Assembly: GCA_037447655.1 (NCBI GenBank)
Contig: JBBHKE010002882.1
Span: 364,091-428,090, forward strand
DNA: 64,000 nt
Source: Zygnema cylindricum
Taxonomy: Eukaryota > Streptophyta > Zygnematophyceae > Zygnematales > Zygnemataceae
Direction: 5' to 3'
A model generated the notes under the pieces. It worked only from the letters and a program-made list of their open reading frames with translations. It was not told where the DNA came from and made no database searches. Below, one piece after another: positions 23,266 through 35,743 of the stretch. Every line of letters begins with the position of its first letter. Position 1 is the stretch's first letter. A program made the translations under genes and the position numbers.

Positions 23266-23904
23266 GTGGGGACCTTAAAATATTTCATGAATTTTACCCG
23301 TCCGGACATAGCCGCTGCGGTAGAAGTATTAAATAGGAGTTTGAATGCTCCCACTAAGAAAGATTGGGAGGCAGCTATGAGAGTGTTTAGATATCTCATA
23401 GGGACTAGGGATCTATGGTTGCATTTGGGTGGGAACAATACTGACATCACTAGTTGGAGTAATTGCAGCTATGGGGATACTTCTATGAGGAGATACACAT
23501 CTAGATATGTATTGTATCTGGGTGATGGGGCTTGCTGTTGGAGCAACAAGCAGCAAAAAGTCATTGCTCAGTCCACCATGGAGGCTGAGTACAAAGCTTC
23601 TTGCTCTGCTGTCAAAGAATTAATGTGGGTGAAGTCTTTGCTTGGTGAGCTTGGTCATCTTAAGAGTGGTGTCCAAAAAGTGTTTTGTGTTAATCAGGCT
23701 GCCATTGCCATTTTTGCCAATAATAAACATCACTTTAAAGCCAAACACATGGACATAAGACTTAGCTTTGTTAGGGAGAAGGTAGAAAACAAGATAATCA
23801 GTTTGGAGTATAAACCAGATAGTGAAATGGTAGCAAATATGATCACCAAACTTGTGCCTTCCCCTAAACTAATTTTCTGCCGGAGAAGTGTTGTCTTAAA
23901 ATAA
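23266..23904 (+). pseudogene. Copia-1 RNase H
   Basis: A 212-codon open frame with TRPDIAAAVEVLNRS, QSTMEAEYKASCSAVKELMW and KAKHMDIRLSFVREKV, the conserved C-terminal pol segments. Asp-to-Asn change in the WSNCSYG box (usually WSDADYAG-like) would remove a catalytic aspartate. Confidence 0.8.
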
Positions 23905-23928
23905 ATAGTGACTAGAAAAAAAAGGGAG

Positions 23929-24963
23929 TGTAGAAATTAAAGGTTATTTTAGTATTTTCTAGGTTTTCGAAAATGCGGAAAAGAAGTAGAGGCAGTGTGC
24001 CTCTAACACCTCTCTACAGCTCCCACATTTGTGGAAATCATTGAAAGTTGGAGAGGGAGATATAGCCATGGCCGCCTATACTATCCCAACAGGGACAGAC
24101 ATTAGGTTGGTAGATTTTACCAAAACAGATTTTGACAGACCGAAGATTTAAACTTGGTACTTGCCGTCCGTCAAGGACGTTGGTAGCTCGTTGACTTAGC
24201 CAATTAGTCTGAGATCAAAGTTAAAGGATATAAGGTTTGGTAGCTATTTAAATGTTAACACATAGGCTACATCATTTAACATGATATTTAGACATAGATA
24301 TAATTTGTAATGTACGGCGTACAGAACATCCAAAACGGATACCGCGCATCTAGTTTCGAAGACGAAACAAATATTGCGCAAGTATTTATGACGGCCACGA
24401 TCGTAATCCGGCTTAATCAGACGGCCACGAAGCATGCCAAGATCGCGGAATAGGTTTTCGGCGTTTTGCGGTCGACGTCACATCAATTGCCACGTTGCAC
24501 AATCACATTGGATTACGGTATCTCCAAGATTTACAGAAACAAATCCAAAAGTGACATGTGTCGACTTGTTGGCCATGTCGTATAATGGCCGTACAAAAAG
24601 TATACCGGCACTTGTACCTTTATGTACAATACAGTATTATGATTGGTGCCGTACTTCAGTAGATAGTGTTTTAGAGAAAGATAGGACTTAGAAAACTTTG
24701 ATAGATTGGACCCTCTCTCTTAGAGAGCTTCAGTACAAAAGGTCAACTTTGACCCTTCATAATTTACTGCTTAGGGAGCAAATTCAGAGATTCTTTTTGC
24801 TATAGACCAAGGGGAGTCTTGCCTTCACAGGGGTGTAGGTGGTCAGAATTTTGGTTTGTCAGGGTTGGAATTATACTTGCTGAAACAAAAAGGGGTCAGG
24901 GTTATCATAGATGCTTCGTGTGAGCTACCTACTCTGAGGACCTATAAAGGTCTTAGATTTGCG
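23929..24963 (+). repeat. Copia-1 3' LTR
   Basis: Starts TGTAGAAATTAAAGG right after the polypurine tract. Its last 590 bases match the truncated 5' LTR at 18994-19585 closely. Confidence 0.8.
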
Positions 24964-25234
24964 TAGGTGTTCCATTTTTTTTCTCCCATTTTCCCCCTTC
25001 CATGGCTATGATTTTCCCTTCACCTTTTATTATATGTGAAACCCGGTTGGTTTTCTAGGAAGCCCTGGATGAATCCTCGTAGTGAGTTCCACCAAAGCTC
25101 GGTGGCAACCACCTCACTTTTTCTGAAACAATTCCCCGTAAAAGCTTTTCGAAAAGCAATCCCTCCATCGTCATCTCCTAATAAGGAAGCTTATTCCATC
25201 AAACATAAGCACCCTAGATGGTGAGCCCATAACG

Positions 25235-26419
25235 TATAACTGTGAGACCTCCATTGGTCCTCAGAGTAGGCAACTCACAAGAAACTTATCTAGCTAGTTC
25301 CGACTCCAAGTTGATACAAAACCAAATGATTGACACCTCAAAGTCAAGTCCCCAATGCAATTTCACCCTTGTGAAATAAGACTTTGTGTGTGCTCAGTTC
25401 CACCTCAGAATGCAGAGTTAGAATATGAGTTTTGGATAACATTTCCCACTTTGAAGTTCCTTTAGAAATGCAGCCACCTTGGAAAGAAAAAACTTTGATT
25501 GACTACACGGATGTGTAGCATGGACTCCCTTGAGTCCACAGCAAAAAGAATCACTGAGATTGTGTACTGAGTGAGTTATAATTAAATCGCAAAGTTTGCC
25601 TATTTATATAGGTGCCCTTTGGAAGTAAGGGGGCTATCTACTAAAATTATTCTAAGTCCTAAAACCCCTCTCTAAGCCCCCTAGTACTAAGGTACGGACT
25701 AATCGTAAGATTGTACGGTACAAGAAAGTACATGTAGCGTAGTAATTTCTGTACGGTCCAGGTACGACATTGCTATAATGTGAGATATGTCACTTTCAGA
25801 ATTGTCATCTTGCGTTCCGTAGATCCCGCGATCCCTTCGGATCATGCCACGTGTCATCCATAGTAGGATTGTGTGAAAACGCGAATTCGCCCACTCCAGA
25901 ATCGTGGCTCGTACCACGGTTGTTTGATGAAGAATGACATTTAAAATTGGCCGTTTTAATAATTACGTGGTATTTGTTTCACATTTGAAACAAATACGCG
26001 ATATCTGTTTCGAGATAATCCGTAGTCCGTACAATACAAACTGTATCTATGTCTTACTATCCTGTTTAATGATTTAGTCTAAATGTTCATGTTTATATAT
26101 TTATCGTACCCTATATATTCTAGCACTGGTCCTAGAATACAAGATAAAGCTACCGGCTCCCATATTCTTGACGAACGGCAGGTACCAAGATCAAGTCCTG
26201 GGTTTGTCAAGACACATTTGGTAAACCTACGAAATACTACAGCTTGTCTCTCTCTTTGGGTTGCATCCGCAGCCATGGTCTGGCTTCCTCTCTAACCTTT
26301 AGTGATTGCGACAAGTGTGGGGGTATGGAGAGTGGGGCGAGAGGCATGTTGCCTTTCTTGACTTCCTCTTATTATATTTCTTTTATTTAGACCTAAAAAA
26401 TACATACATTTCAATAACA
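25235..26419 (-). repeat. Copia-4 5' LTR
   Basis: Minus orientation. The primer-binding-like segment GGTTATGGGCNCACC analogue lies just inside at 25220-25234, followed by a short piece of leader before copia-1 cuts it off. Confidence 0.75.
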
Positions 26420-26745
26420 CTCTCTCATGATGTTATTTGACCATCTCACAACTACATTTTTTGACCATTGACAACGTCATTTGCTGTGAAAGATATCCAC
26501 ATGAACATTGTGTACTGTCTAACCATTTAATTCGCTACTCTTTATTATCCACACTAAATACAATAATGTTTGTTAACACTCCATTATATCCACGCCAATG
26601 TGTTTTCCTCCTCTTTTGCATCCACAGTAATTTGCCGTGCATTCTTTTTTTCCCCTCACACATCCCACTAAATGTTGTTTACGCTGTTTGACAATGGTAT
26701 TTGCTTCTCTGCTACTTCCGCACTAAATACTATGTATGGCTGTCT
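26420..26745. repeat. Degenerate satellite right of copia-4
   Basis: Same ACTAAAT-TTGTTNAC-ACAATG-TTTGCC-CATCCAC units as at 14540-15044. Confidence 0.6.
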
Positions 26746-27560
26746 TCGTAATTGGACATAACAAAAATTGTAAGTCAGTCAATTTAATGTGGCTTTTCAA
26801 TTAAAATAGAAATAGAAAAAAATAGTTAAGGATAAATGGGTAAAAAATAGAAGGAAAAAAACTAGTCGCATTCTCATAATTGTAAGAAAAGTGCAAGTGC
26901 AGAGTCAACATTCTCATAATTGTAAGAAAAGTGCAGGTGCAGAGTCAACAGAGAAAGATAGAGCGGAAATGGGTGGAAGGAGGAGGAGGGAGAGGAGGGA
27001 GATGGAGTGTAAAGGAGTGGGGGAGGGGGGAGGTCGAAAGAGGCGGGGAGAGGAAAGGAGGGAGAAGAAGCTATAATATACTTTGTATTCCCCTAATATT
27101 TAATGTAGAGTAGATGTTATTTTTAGCTAAATAGAACTAATTAGTAAATTGCAACTAGTTACTTCATAGATTTTTACACCTATTATGTCACCTCCCAATT
27201 TAGGGTTAGCAATTAAACTGAAACTATATATATAGTTATGTAAATAATTATGATTATGTATATATGATATGCACATATGTTAATTTTCAAATTTATAGAT
27301 GTGTGAATTTTGACAGTTAACAAAAAAAAATATATGCCCTTTATAATTGTGGTGATAGGGAGGGAAGATACTTGAAAAAGCACCAGCAACACAACTTTGG
27401 CGGCATAAATGGAGGTTGGCACAATTCTTCGGGTGACCGCAGGTGCGCGAGCCAAAAGACGTTGGGAAGAATACATCAAATGCGCGAAGAAAAAACAAAT
27501 ATATGCAAGGGCCAAAAGAAATATTTTCCATTCATGGCGGCCAAACAAGAAAGGCAAACG
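26746..27560. other. AT-rich sequence with a short tandem doublet and purine block
   Basis: A 40-bp direct doublet (CATTCTCATAATTGTAAG unit, about 26869-26950) is followed by a GGGAGG-rich purine block to about 27070. The stretch 27350-27560 has open frames on both strands without recognisable motifs. Confidence 0.5.
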
Positions 27561-27569
27561 CAAAGGCAC

Positions 27570-27786
27570 GTAGTATAGCCATGGCTGTAAAACTGTACGT
27601 TTACGATGTCACAAAGATACACGAGACATACCAAACTGTCACAAGCATTGTCGAGATATAGAATTGTGACAAACTAAAGTAACAATTTCGAGTGATCACA
27701 TAAAGACACCTGAATTCCAATTCCGCCGGATCCGGGCTAAAAAACAAAGTAAGTTCGCTAAGTTACAAGTACATGGGGACGTACCC
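27570..27786. mobile_element. Right end of a Harbinger-like element B relative
   Basis: Matches 1185-1450 and ends ACATGGGGACGTACCC before TTA, the inverted form of the GGGT..GCCCATG terminus at 483. Left part missing. Confidence 0.55.
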
Positions 27787-28621
27787 TTACTCGCGACCTG
27801 ATTATAATTAAAATAATACCTTATTGACGAATAAGAAACCAGGATTGCCCGTGTTAAACGTTTTCGATTTTTTTTGCACGAGGGAGCGTAGACGCTTTAT
27901 TTTTCCTAGCACGTCAAGCGCATGTACAAAAAAAATATCGTTGGTGGTCTCCGACCTCCACTTTTATTTCATGGGTCCTTAGCAAAAGTATATGTTGTTC
28001 TCGTCTCTCCCCCTCCTTCTCACTCGACCGCTCCTCTTTCTCTCTTCTCTAACCCTTGCTTTTGATTTGATAGGCGTCATCTTGAAGGCCATGTTGTACT
28101 ATAGGCGTACAAAAAGTACATCGGCCACTGTACTTTTTTGTACTATACAGTGTTCCTATTGGACTAAGCTTTAGTAGTAGATAGACATGAGTAGATAGAA
28201 TATGACTTATTGAAATTTAGATACCTCTCTTTAAGAGAGCTTATAATTATAAAGGTCAACTTCGACCAGCCATAACTTACTACTCAGGGGAACAAATTCA
28301 ATGATTATTTTTTGTGTTTAGCTCAGGTGAGTCGGGTCCTTACTGGGGTGAGGGTGGTCAAGATATTTGTGTGCGTGGGTGGCACTTATTGAGTGGGAAA
28401 GTCAAAAGGGCAAATATTATCCTAGAGGCTTTACAGAGGCTGCTTATTGTGTGGGTCAATAAAGACCACAAAATTTCAGGTTATGGGCCCACCCTCTAGG
28501 GTGCCCATATTTGATGGATCGGAATTTTTTTATTAGGAAATGATGATGGAGGGGGAAATTTTTGAGAATCATCTATGGGGCATAGTGTCTGGACATATCC
28601 GTTGTCCACCTCCACCTGGGT

Positions 28622-29134
28622 TTGGAGGCACACGCTTCTCTGGCTTCTCCACTACCTCAGCTGCTAGAATCCACCACCTTAGCTGCTAGAACAGCAGCCA
28701 CCATCACCTATGACGATGACGAGGAAGGGGAGGATATTGTCATGGAAGGAGAAAAGAGAGGAGTTGCACCTCGAGTGACACTGTTGCCAAAGACGATACC
28801 GGTAGCAGCACCACCAGCAACGGCGACACTAGGTCATACTGAGCAGTCAGAATATGAAAAGTGGAACTATAACGACAAGGTTACCAAACTCTTAATTCTC
28901 AAAAGTTTTGTGAAGTGTATTGCTATTCCCCTTATGCATGTCACGTCTTCATTTCAGATTTGGATATCACTAGTTAACAAATATAAGAGTGGATCTTTGC
29001 AGCAGCAACAGTTGGCAAAAAATAAGATTACAGCCTATACTTGTAAGGGAGGAAGCATGAACAATTATTGCAATGATTTAGGAGCATTATTTAAAGAGCT
29101 AGAAAGTGCAGGTACTCATGGTCTGAGAGACTAA
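28622..29134 (+). pseudogene. Copia-2 Gag N-terminal part
   Basis: A 170-codon frame with an acidic stretch (DDDEEGEDIVMEGE) then KWNYNDKVTKLLILKSFV and SLQQQQLAKNKITAYTCKGG, the UBN2-like Gag fold of plant copia elements. It ends at a stop. Confidence 0.65.
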
Positions 29135-29460
29135 GAGTAAACACCATGATGATGAAGTTACTTGAAGAGTTTGAGAATATCATTAACCGGTTGCAGGATA
29201 CATAAGATAGTAATTGGAACTAGGATGATACAGTGGGAATGATTTTAGTAAAAGAAAGCACCATAGAACTGAGGAAAGGGAGTCTAAGTGTTCAAGCATT
29301 GGGTGCAAGATCTGATTAGCGGAAGCGTGATGAGGAGAAAGGGAAAGATCCCTATCAAAACTTTGGAGGAAGAGGACAAAGAGGTGGCTGATTTTATCAA
29401 CAGGGGAGAGGAACCCCTCGAGGAGGACTATGCCATTTCTTCAAGAAACCAGGACACTAT

Positions 29461-30218
29461 ATGGCAAATTGTGTCAAACTTGCAAATCTCCAATTGAAAT
29501 ATGAACAAGGAACCTCAAGGGTTGGAGGAAAGAAAAATACCTTGTTGACTCAAGTTCATAATGAGGAAAAGAAGGATGCGACCGAACTGGTAAAGAGATT
29601 GAGGAGCTTCTTCTTAATCCGAAAACCACTGAGAAGCATGTCGATATTCCACGGAGACAAAAGTGAGGTTTCGGAGGTAAAAGAGATCCACCAAAAGATG
29701 GGTGGATCATAAACGCAGGATCCTCAATGCATATGTGTAAGGATAAGAGGTGGTTTACTAAACTAAGGAAGATCCCAACAGTTGAGATAGAGTAGGGAGA
29801 AGTTAGAGTAGAAACCACTAGTCTTGTCGGATCTGTTGACTTAAAGGTTCTAGTTGATGGAAAAGCCTCAATTATAACTTTCTTAGATTTTCTTTACATT
29901 CCACAGTTTAGCAAAAACCTAGTCTCTACAGCTGTCATAAATAAAAAAGAGTTTGAAACACGAGTTAAGAAATGAATTTTCACACTCAGTTTTGATAATG
30001 AGGTCTATTTCATAACTGAGAAGGGTAGTCAAGGAATGTTTAGAATTCTACTTTGTAATGAAAAGATTGTTTTTTTCTCGTGTGCAAGTGATATGATGCT
30101 TTGGCACAAAAGGTTGGGGAATGTGCATCTAGAGAGATTAAAGAAAATGAAGAAAAAAAGAATAGTGGATGGTATTACCTTTGAGGATGTTGAGACCTCA
30201 GATGATTGCGGTGGATGA
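29461..30218 (+). pseudogene. Copia-2 knuckle, protease and pre-integrase remnants
   Basis: The knuckle reads LCHFFKKPGHYMANC, the second cysteine being Phe. The protease box reads INAGSSMHMC, so the catalytic Asp-Ser-Gly is lost. The pre-integrase motif MLWHKRLGNVHLERL is at about 30100. Confidence 0.7.
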
Positions 30219-30279
30219 CTCAAAGGAAGATTCACAGACTTCCATTCCCAAAGGCAACCACTTTTAGGAGAGAGAAAGT

Positions 30280-30856
30280 ATTGGATCTAATTCACACTGA
30301 TGTTTGGGGACCTGCTAGGTATACTTCACACGGAGGGAAGAGATGGATCACGGAGGGAAGAGATGGATGCTAACCATCACATATGATTGGTCTAGATACA
30401 CTAAGGTATACTTTCTCAGATATAAGTCAGAGGTATTGAGATGTTTCAAATAATACAAAGTACGGAGTGAAAAATTACAGGAAACCTCAATATAAGAGAT
30501 ACGCCGTGATAATGGGAAAGAATACACCTTAAGGGAATTTGAGGAATTTTTTAAAGAAGAAGGAATTGAACATGAGAAAACCGTTCATTATAATCCTCAA
30601 CAAAATGGAGTAGCAGAAAGAGTTAATAGAACTTTAGGGGATATGTCCAGAAGTATGAAATTTGGATAAGAGGATAGGATTGCAATTTTGGGCCGAATCA
30701 ATGAATTATGCTAACTTCATCAAAAATAGAATCCTAACTTCGACAAATAAGGAGGAAACTCCGTACGAAAGGTGGACAAAAAGAAAGCCAGATTTGTCTA
30801 GTTTGAGAGTGTTCGGAAGTCAAGTCTACAGTTTGGATTCCAATAAGACTAAATGA
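30280..30856 (+). pseudogene. Copia-2 integrase core
   Basis: HTDVWGPARY, RDNGKEYTL and QQNGVAERVNRTLGD mark the three catalytic blocks. An in-frame duplication of about 20 bases (GGGAAGAGATGGATC repeated near 30340-30365) and several stops interrupt it. Ends with LRVFGSQVYSLD. Confidence 0.7.
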
Positions 30857-31189
30857 AAACTTGAGGGAACAGGGAAACCAAGATATCTTGTAGGATATGA
30901 TGAGAGCATAAAAGGATTCCGAGTGAATGACTTGAAAAAGAGAGATATCATTTTGGTAAAACACAGTGTTGATGAATGAAGTAAAGTCTACTGATCCATT
31001 CAAATATAATAAGAAAGTAAAAATCAGATTTGAACCGGATCAGTTTTCTGACCTTGCTTTTGGAAATGAAGAAAAAGAGGGGGAAAAAGAAAAATCTGCA
31101 GATCTACTGAAGGAGAAGGAGGAAAGAACAACAACCAAGGTAACACCACAATATAAAGAGGAAACTGATGAGGAGGATTTTTTTTTCTT

Positions 31190-32551
31190 TTTTTTGAATA
31201 TTTTTGGTCAATTTTTGATGGCATATCGAATGATAAAAGATAAGGAAAAGAAATCGGGAAGCCATGGCGGAAAGTTTACGTACTAGTGACGTCACAAGGT
31301 AGCATGACTTCGCTATATCACAAAACCCTAAAAATGTACAATGTCACAAAAACCTCTACATCTACAACCATCACCATTTGTCCATTGTTTGTTGGCGTCT
31401 AAGAGCGTCGCAAGATATTGGCGCCGTCTATAACTGTCGCATATTTGAATTAATGAAGGCATAAGTAACGATTAACATAGGAACACTTTGAAAAGTACAC
31501 CGTAAAATCTGCGCTTAAATCCAAAGTAACATTTGGAAGTTTCGGTTACATAGGCACACACTTTTATTTGTTTTTTTTTTACCTCTTTTGGTCACTTATG
31601 GCACTATCTTATGTGATAAAGTTAGGGTTTTTTCTATCGTTTCCCTCCAAAACTTAGCCGGAAACGAGAAAAACCGCAGCCGCACCAAAAAAAATGAAAC
31701 TATCAAAGTACAATTTGCGCTAATTTGAAAACTTAGATGTACTACAAATTGTTGTCTAGCGCATTTCAGCCCACTTTTGCGTCCATTTAGCTCATCTTCA
31801 AACTTCTACTCAAATCACCTTCGGAGGTGATTTTCACTAAATTTTTATGATGTGAACGAATTGGAAGATGTTGTCACACGTTTCCGAAGGTTTTTGAAAA
31901 CTTTTCCATGCGGAGTACAAAAACAAAAATCCTTTGCACGTTTACAACCTGTGCGTACTTTTCTCAGTGCTGTTTTTTTTAGTACAAAGGTTGGGAGGGG
32001 TCTCGACCAAGGGATGCCATTTCCTCAAAAGCGAAGTCTGTGAAGGCGCCTCTTTCTCCCTCTATGTCCCATTATCGCGTCTATCTCACAATTTTTGCAA
32101 TGAAAAACGATAATAATGGTATCAAATAAATAACCTTTGAAAAATATTACTTTTGATTGTCTTTGGGCGTATTTTGATGGCAAATAGAGTGAGAAATGAC
32201 GAATAAAAAATTGGGAAACCATGGTGGAAAGTTTTGGAATGAGTGACGTCGACCCTATCATAAGTGAGTGTGATGTCAAAATATCATAAACCTCAAACAT
32301 CTAGAATGTCACATGAAACCACTATACAGTAGACGCCTACAAGCGTCGCTATTTTATAAACGTTATTGATTATCGCAAGTTTTATAGCCATCTACAATCG
32401 TCACGAATTACACTCGCGTCTAAATCCGTAATAATAACATGTCACGATTTTATTATGTTATTTCAAAATACTGTGAAATTAATACGGGAAATCTTCGCTA
32501 GAAAAAAAACAAAGTAACAAGACTAAGTTTCAGTTACATATGAAAGTGCCC
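31190..32551. mobile_element. Harbinger-like element A relatives, reverse orientation, head-to-tail fragments
   Basis: Sequence related to element A in reverse. One fragment ends at about 31563 (GTTTCGGTTACATAGGCACAC). A second runs to 32551, ending ACATATGAAAGTGCCC before TTA. The second holds the conserved hairpin at 31812-31833. No transposase. Confidence 0.6.
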
Positions 32552-32589
32552 TTAAAGATAATAATTCCTATATCTTTTGAAATATAAAT

Positions 32590-33270
32590 CCGATTACTAT
32601 AATTCTTTCATGTAAGATATTAAGTACGACTGGTGCAAAGAAAAACAACCGCAAAGAACATTATGTGCACTGTCGGATTCGAACAGACGATATTGATTCA
32701 AAATATACGAGTTGATGGTCCACGTGATGGCAAGCATCCCGTAATCGCTCTTTTGACAACTTATGCCACAAAAGGCGACAAGTTCACACATTGCAAGTCT
32801 TCGAGGTCAGCATAGGGAGACGAGAAAAATTCACGACGTCAGACATGGAAGGTACATCGATTTCATTGGTGTCATACAGAAGCCGTACAAAATGTACCGT
32901 GGCTAGTTAACATTGTGTTCTGCACATTGTACGTTATAGTATTTTGATTGGTAGATAGGTCATTAGATAGGGGTTGTGAGTAGGAATTTAGAACTTAGGA
33001 ATTTTTCTAGTACCTCTCTCTCTGAGAGCTTGTGTATATATTTGCTGATTTTGATCAACCAGAACATTCAGCTCGCTTGATCGTGTTTATCGATTCTTTT
33101 TGCGGCGGACAGAAGGGAGTCCTCCTTTCACTTAGGTGATGTTGGTTAGAATTATTGATTGCTTGGGTGGAAGCTATTCTTTTTCAAACCAAAGTGGGTC
33201 CGGGCAATCCTAGAGGCTTAGGTTGAGTTTTGCATTTTAGGAGGCTATAGAGCCCCCAGAATTTTAGTGA
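32590..33270 (+). repeat. Diverged solo LTR related to the copia family
   Basis: Shares the ordered blocks of the copia-1/2/3 LTR: the GCCGTACAAAA block, a TTTTGATTGGTAGATAG block, CCTCTCTCTCTGAGAGCTT, an ACCAGNACATTCAGCTC analogue and a final GCAATCCTAGAGGCTT. No internal domain on either side. Boundaries approximate. Confidence 0.6.
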
Positions 33271-33907
33271 GTTTCAATGAATATCCTCCTTCAAAGATTT
33301 TTGCTTAGCCTTTGGTGGATTTGCATCCACTTTTCTGGAAGCACATTGGCTATGTAGCGTGTAAGGTTATCGTCGCTTGTCTATCGTGGATCACATCATA
33401 CTTTTTATTGGTGTACAAATTGTAGCTGTTTAATGTGTGGCTAGTGTTACGAGATTAGCCACAAACTAAATATGTTGACCTATTGCTTTGATGATGCTTA
33501 AAAGAAAAATAATGGATAGTCAATGTTTAAGCCTATAAGCTTGAAGAATCTTGGCAAATCTCAAGTAAACATGTTTCATTCAAGTAATAGAAGAAGTGGG
33601 ATGGAATGGTTTGGAAATGTCTGACATTGAATAGACAACCTTTTTTTCTAGGTAATGGAGGCGAGTCATTATTTTAGGAAATTTAGGCCATGGCTTTTCT
33701 ATTTTGCTTTTTTTTGTTTTTACTATCTCGACGTGTTAACAATTTAATTTCGTGCATACTCTGGGTATGTTTACTCGCCAAAATTTTAGGTGTACCCCCC
33801 CTCGTGCATTAATGTTCATGTTTGTGTGAGACGTGCAGAAACATTTTCGTATTCATTAGTGTGGGTTTACTTTTACTACAATTTGTTCTCGTCGCTGTTT
33901 ACTTTAG
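33271..33907. other. Non-coding stretch
   Basis: No repeat partner or gene recognised. AT-rich with short homopolymer runs. Confidence 0.4.
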
Positions 33908-33969
33908 AGTTTGAAGATGAGGTGGCAAGACTAAACAGTCGGTTGAAAAGGCGAAGACGTCAAACTCAA
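33908..33969 (+). CDS. Possible isolated exon, charged helix
   Basis: Acceptor TTTACTTTAG precedes a 62-base segment reading FEDEVARLNSRLKRRRRQTQ, followed by donor-like GTACTT. The coiled-coil-like composition stands out from the surroundings, but no partner exon was found. It is next to the Harbinger-like element at 34024. Confidence 0.25.
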
Positions 33970-34023
33970 GTACTTACTAAAGTTTCAAGATCATTTAAAT
34001 TGTATTTTGTTTTGGACAATTTA

Positions 34024-34700
34024 GAACACTTTCCCATGTAACCGAAATTAGTTTTGAGACTTTGTTTTTTAGCGAAGATTTTATTAATTGCTTTGAAAGC
34101 GTTCTACTGTAACAAAATGAAATCATTACTTTAAATTGTGACAAATGTAGACGTGGGTATAATTTTTGAAGGTTGTAGCCGACTACATTATTTGCGATAA
34201 TTGATGAAGTTTACAAAATAACGACAGTTGTAGGTAGGTATTACACTTAAGTTTCTAGCGACATGGTAGATGTTTAAGGTTTGTGATATTTTGATGTTAC
34301 ACTCACTAATCATAGTGCCGACGTCACTTATTTTTAAGCTTTTTGACATGTTTTCCCGATTTTGTTTTTTCCTTCATTTTCACTCTACTTGCCATTAAAA
34401 TACATCTAAAGATATTCAAAAATAATATTTTTCGGAGATCTTTCATTTGATACTATTATTGCATTTTTTTATTGGTATAATTGTGAGATAAACACGATAA
34501 TGGGAGAGGGAGAAAGAAAGAGTCGCCTTCACAGACCTCTATTTTGTGAAATTACATCCATTGCTCAAGGCCCCTGCACAACTCTTACACGGAAAAAAGT
34601 GAGCGGAAAAAAGAACATACAAGTTGGAAACGTGCTCTGGGTTGTTGTTTTGGTACTCCGCGTGGAATTATTTTCAAAAACCTCCAATGCGTGAGACGAA
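34024..34700. mobile_element. Harbinger-like element A relative, left part, cut by copia-3
   Basis: After TTA (34021-34023) begins GAACACTTTCCCATGTAACC, like the left end of element A (GGGCACCTTCCCATGTAACC). Similarity continues until the copia-3 LTR starts at 34701. No continuation was seen beyond copia-3. Confidence 0.6.
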
Positions 34701-35743
34701 TGTTAAAATTAATGGTTCTTTTAGTATTTTCTAGGTCTTAACATGTAAAATAAAATGCAGAAAAAAGAAGCTGAGGCATTTTGCCTCTAACTCCTCACTT
34801 CAGCTCCCACACTTGTCTTATTCACAAAGGTTAAACAAGGAGCTAGAGCCATGGCTGCCTATGTTGCCTAGAGAGAGAGATACAAGTAGTAGATTTTGAT
34901 TGGTTTATCGAAATGTATTCGACGGACCCTAGATTTGATCTTGGTACTTATCGTCTGTTAAGTAAGCAGTAGCCGTTAGCTTTATCTTATAGTCTATGAT
35001 TAGTACTGAGATATATAAGGTTTGATAAGTATTTAAAGATGGACGTATACATAAATTTATTTAACAGCATGAATAGACTTCTAACATAGACATAGTTAGA
35101 ATAAACGTACGGCTTACGGTACTTTACGAAATAAATACCTCGCATTTATTTCGACGGCGAAAAAAATATCGCGCATTGATTTTTGACGCCCAGAATTAAA
35201 AGCCGGTATAAGTGCCAAGATTGCAGAATAAGTGCCGTGGCGGTTGCGGTCTCCGCCATGTCAAGCGCCACGTGGCACGACATCATTGGCTTGTGGCATC
35301 TCCGGAAAATATGTGAACTAATCCGGATATGGCTAGCGTCAACATTTCAACAATTCCGTAAGATGGCTATACAGAATGCACCTCCACACTTTTACCTTTC
35401 TGTCGACATAATCTTTTGATTAGTGCCGTACTCTAGTAGTTGAGGGTTTAGAGAGGGATATAGGACTTAGAAAATTTGGTAGGTAGCTGCCTCTCTCCAA
35501 GAGTGCTTCTATACAAAATGTCAACTTTGACCCTTCATAACTTATTGCTCAGGTGAGCCAATTCAGAGATTTTTTTTTGCAATTGACTCGAAGGAGTCCT
35601 TCTTTCACACGGGTGAAGACGGTCAAAGTGTTTGTTTTTCAAGGTGGCAGTTAAAATTTTCCAAAAAAAAAGGGGTCAGGGTTATCCTAGTGGCTTCGTG
35701 TGAGCTTCCTATTTTTAGAACCTATGGAGGTCTTAGAATTTCA
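34701..35743 (+). repeat. Copia-3 5' LTR
   Basis: 1,043 bp, alignable from end to end with the copia-1 3' LTR (1,035 bp), including TAGTATTTTCTAGGT at the start and CTATGGAGGTCTTAGA at the end. Confidence 0.75.

Larger units (their letters stand above)
18994..24963 (+). mobile_element. Copia-1: plus-strand Ty1/copia retrotransposon nested in copia-4
   Basis: 5' LTR 18994-19585 (5' end truncated), primer-binding-like GGTTATTGGCCCACC at 19586, degenerate gag-pol 19650-23904, polypurine AAAAAAAAGGGAG, and 3' LTR 23929-24963 starting TGTAGAAATTAAAGG. Domain order protease, integrase, reverse transcriptase, RNase H is the copia order. Several stops and frame changes make it inactive. It is the most complete copy of this family in the window. 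Confidence 0.85.
15045..26419 (-). mobile_element. Copia-4: minus-strand Ty1/copia retrotransposon, interrupted by copia-1
   Basis: Two minus-oriented LTRs of about 1.18 kb (15045-16220 and 25235-26419; roughly 85% alike by eye) bracket the block. Next to the right-hand 5' LTR a primer-binding-like segment (25220-25234) matches that of the family. Next to the left-hand 3' LTR is a polypurine AAAGGGAG. Inside remain gag with an intact CCHC knuckle and a shrunken RNase H region. Copia-1 (plus strand) splits it. Flanking satellite is shared on both sides. No clear 5-bp target duplication could be read. Confidence 0.7.
28085..31172 (+). mobile_element. Copia-2: decayed copia element, 3' truncated
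   Basis: Partial 5' LTR 28085-28478, primer-binding-like GGTTATGGGCCCACC at 28479, then gag-pol remnants to the end of integrase. Similarity stops near 31172, where a Harbinger-like fragment begins. Reverse transcriptase, RNase H and the 3' LTR are gone. Confidence 0.75.

Noticed and set aside
23943-24000. Start of the copia-1 3' LTR read as a possible gene promoter
   Set aside because: The sequence is shared with other LTRs of the family and needs no separate gene explanation.
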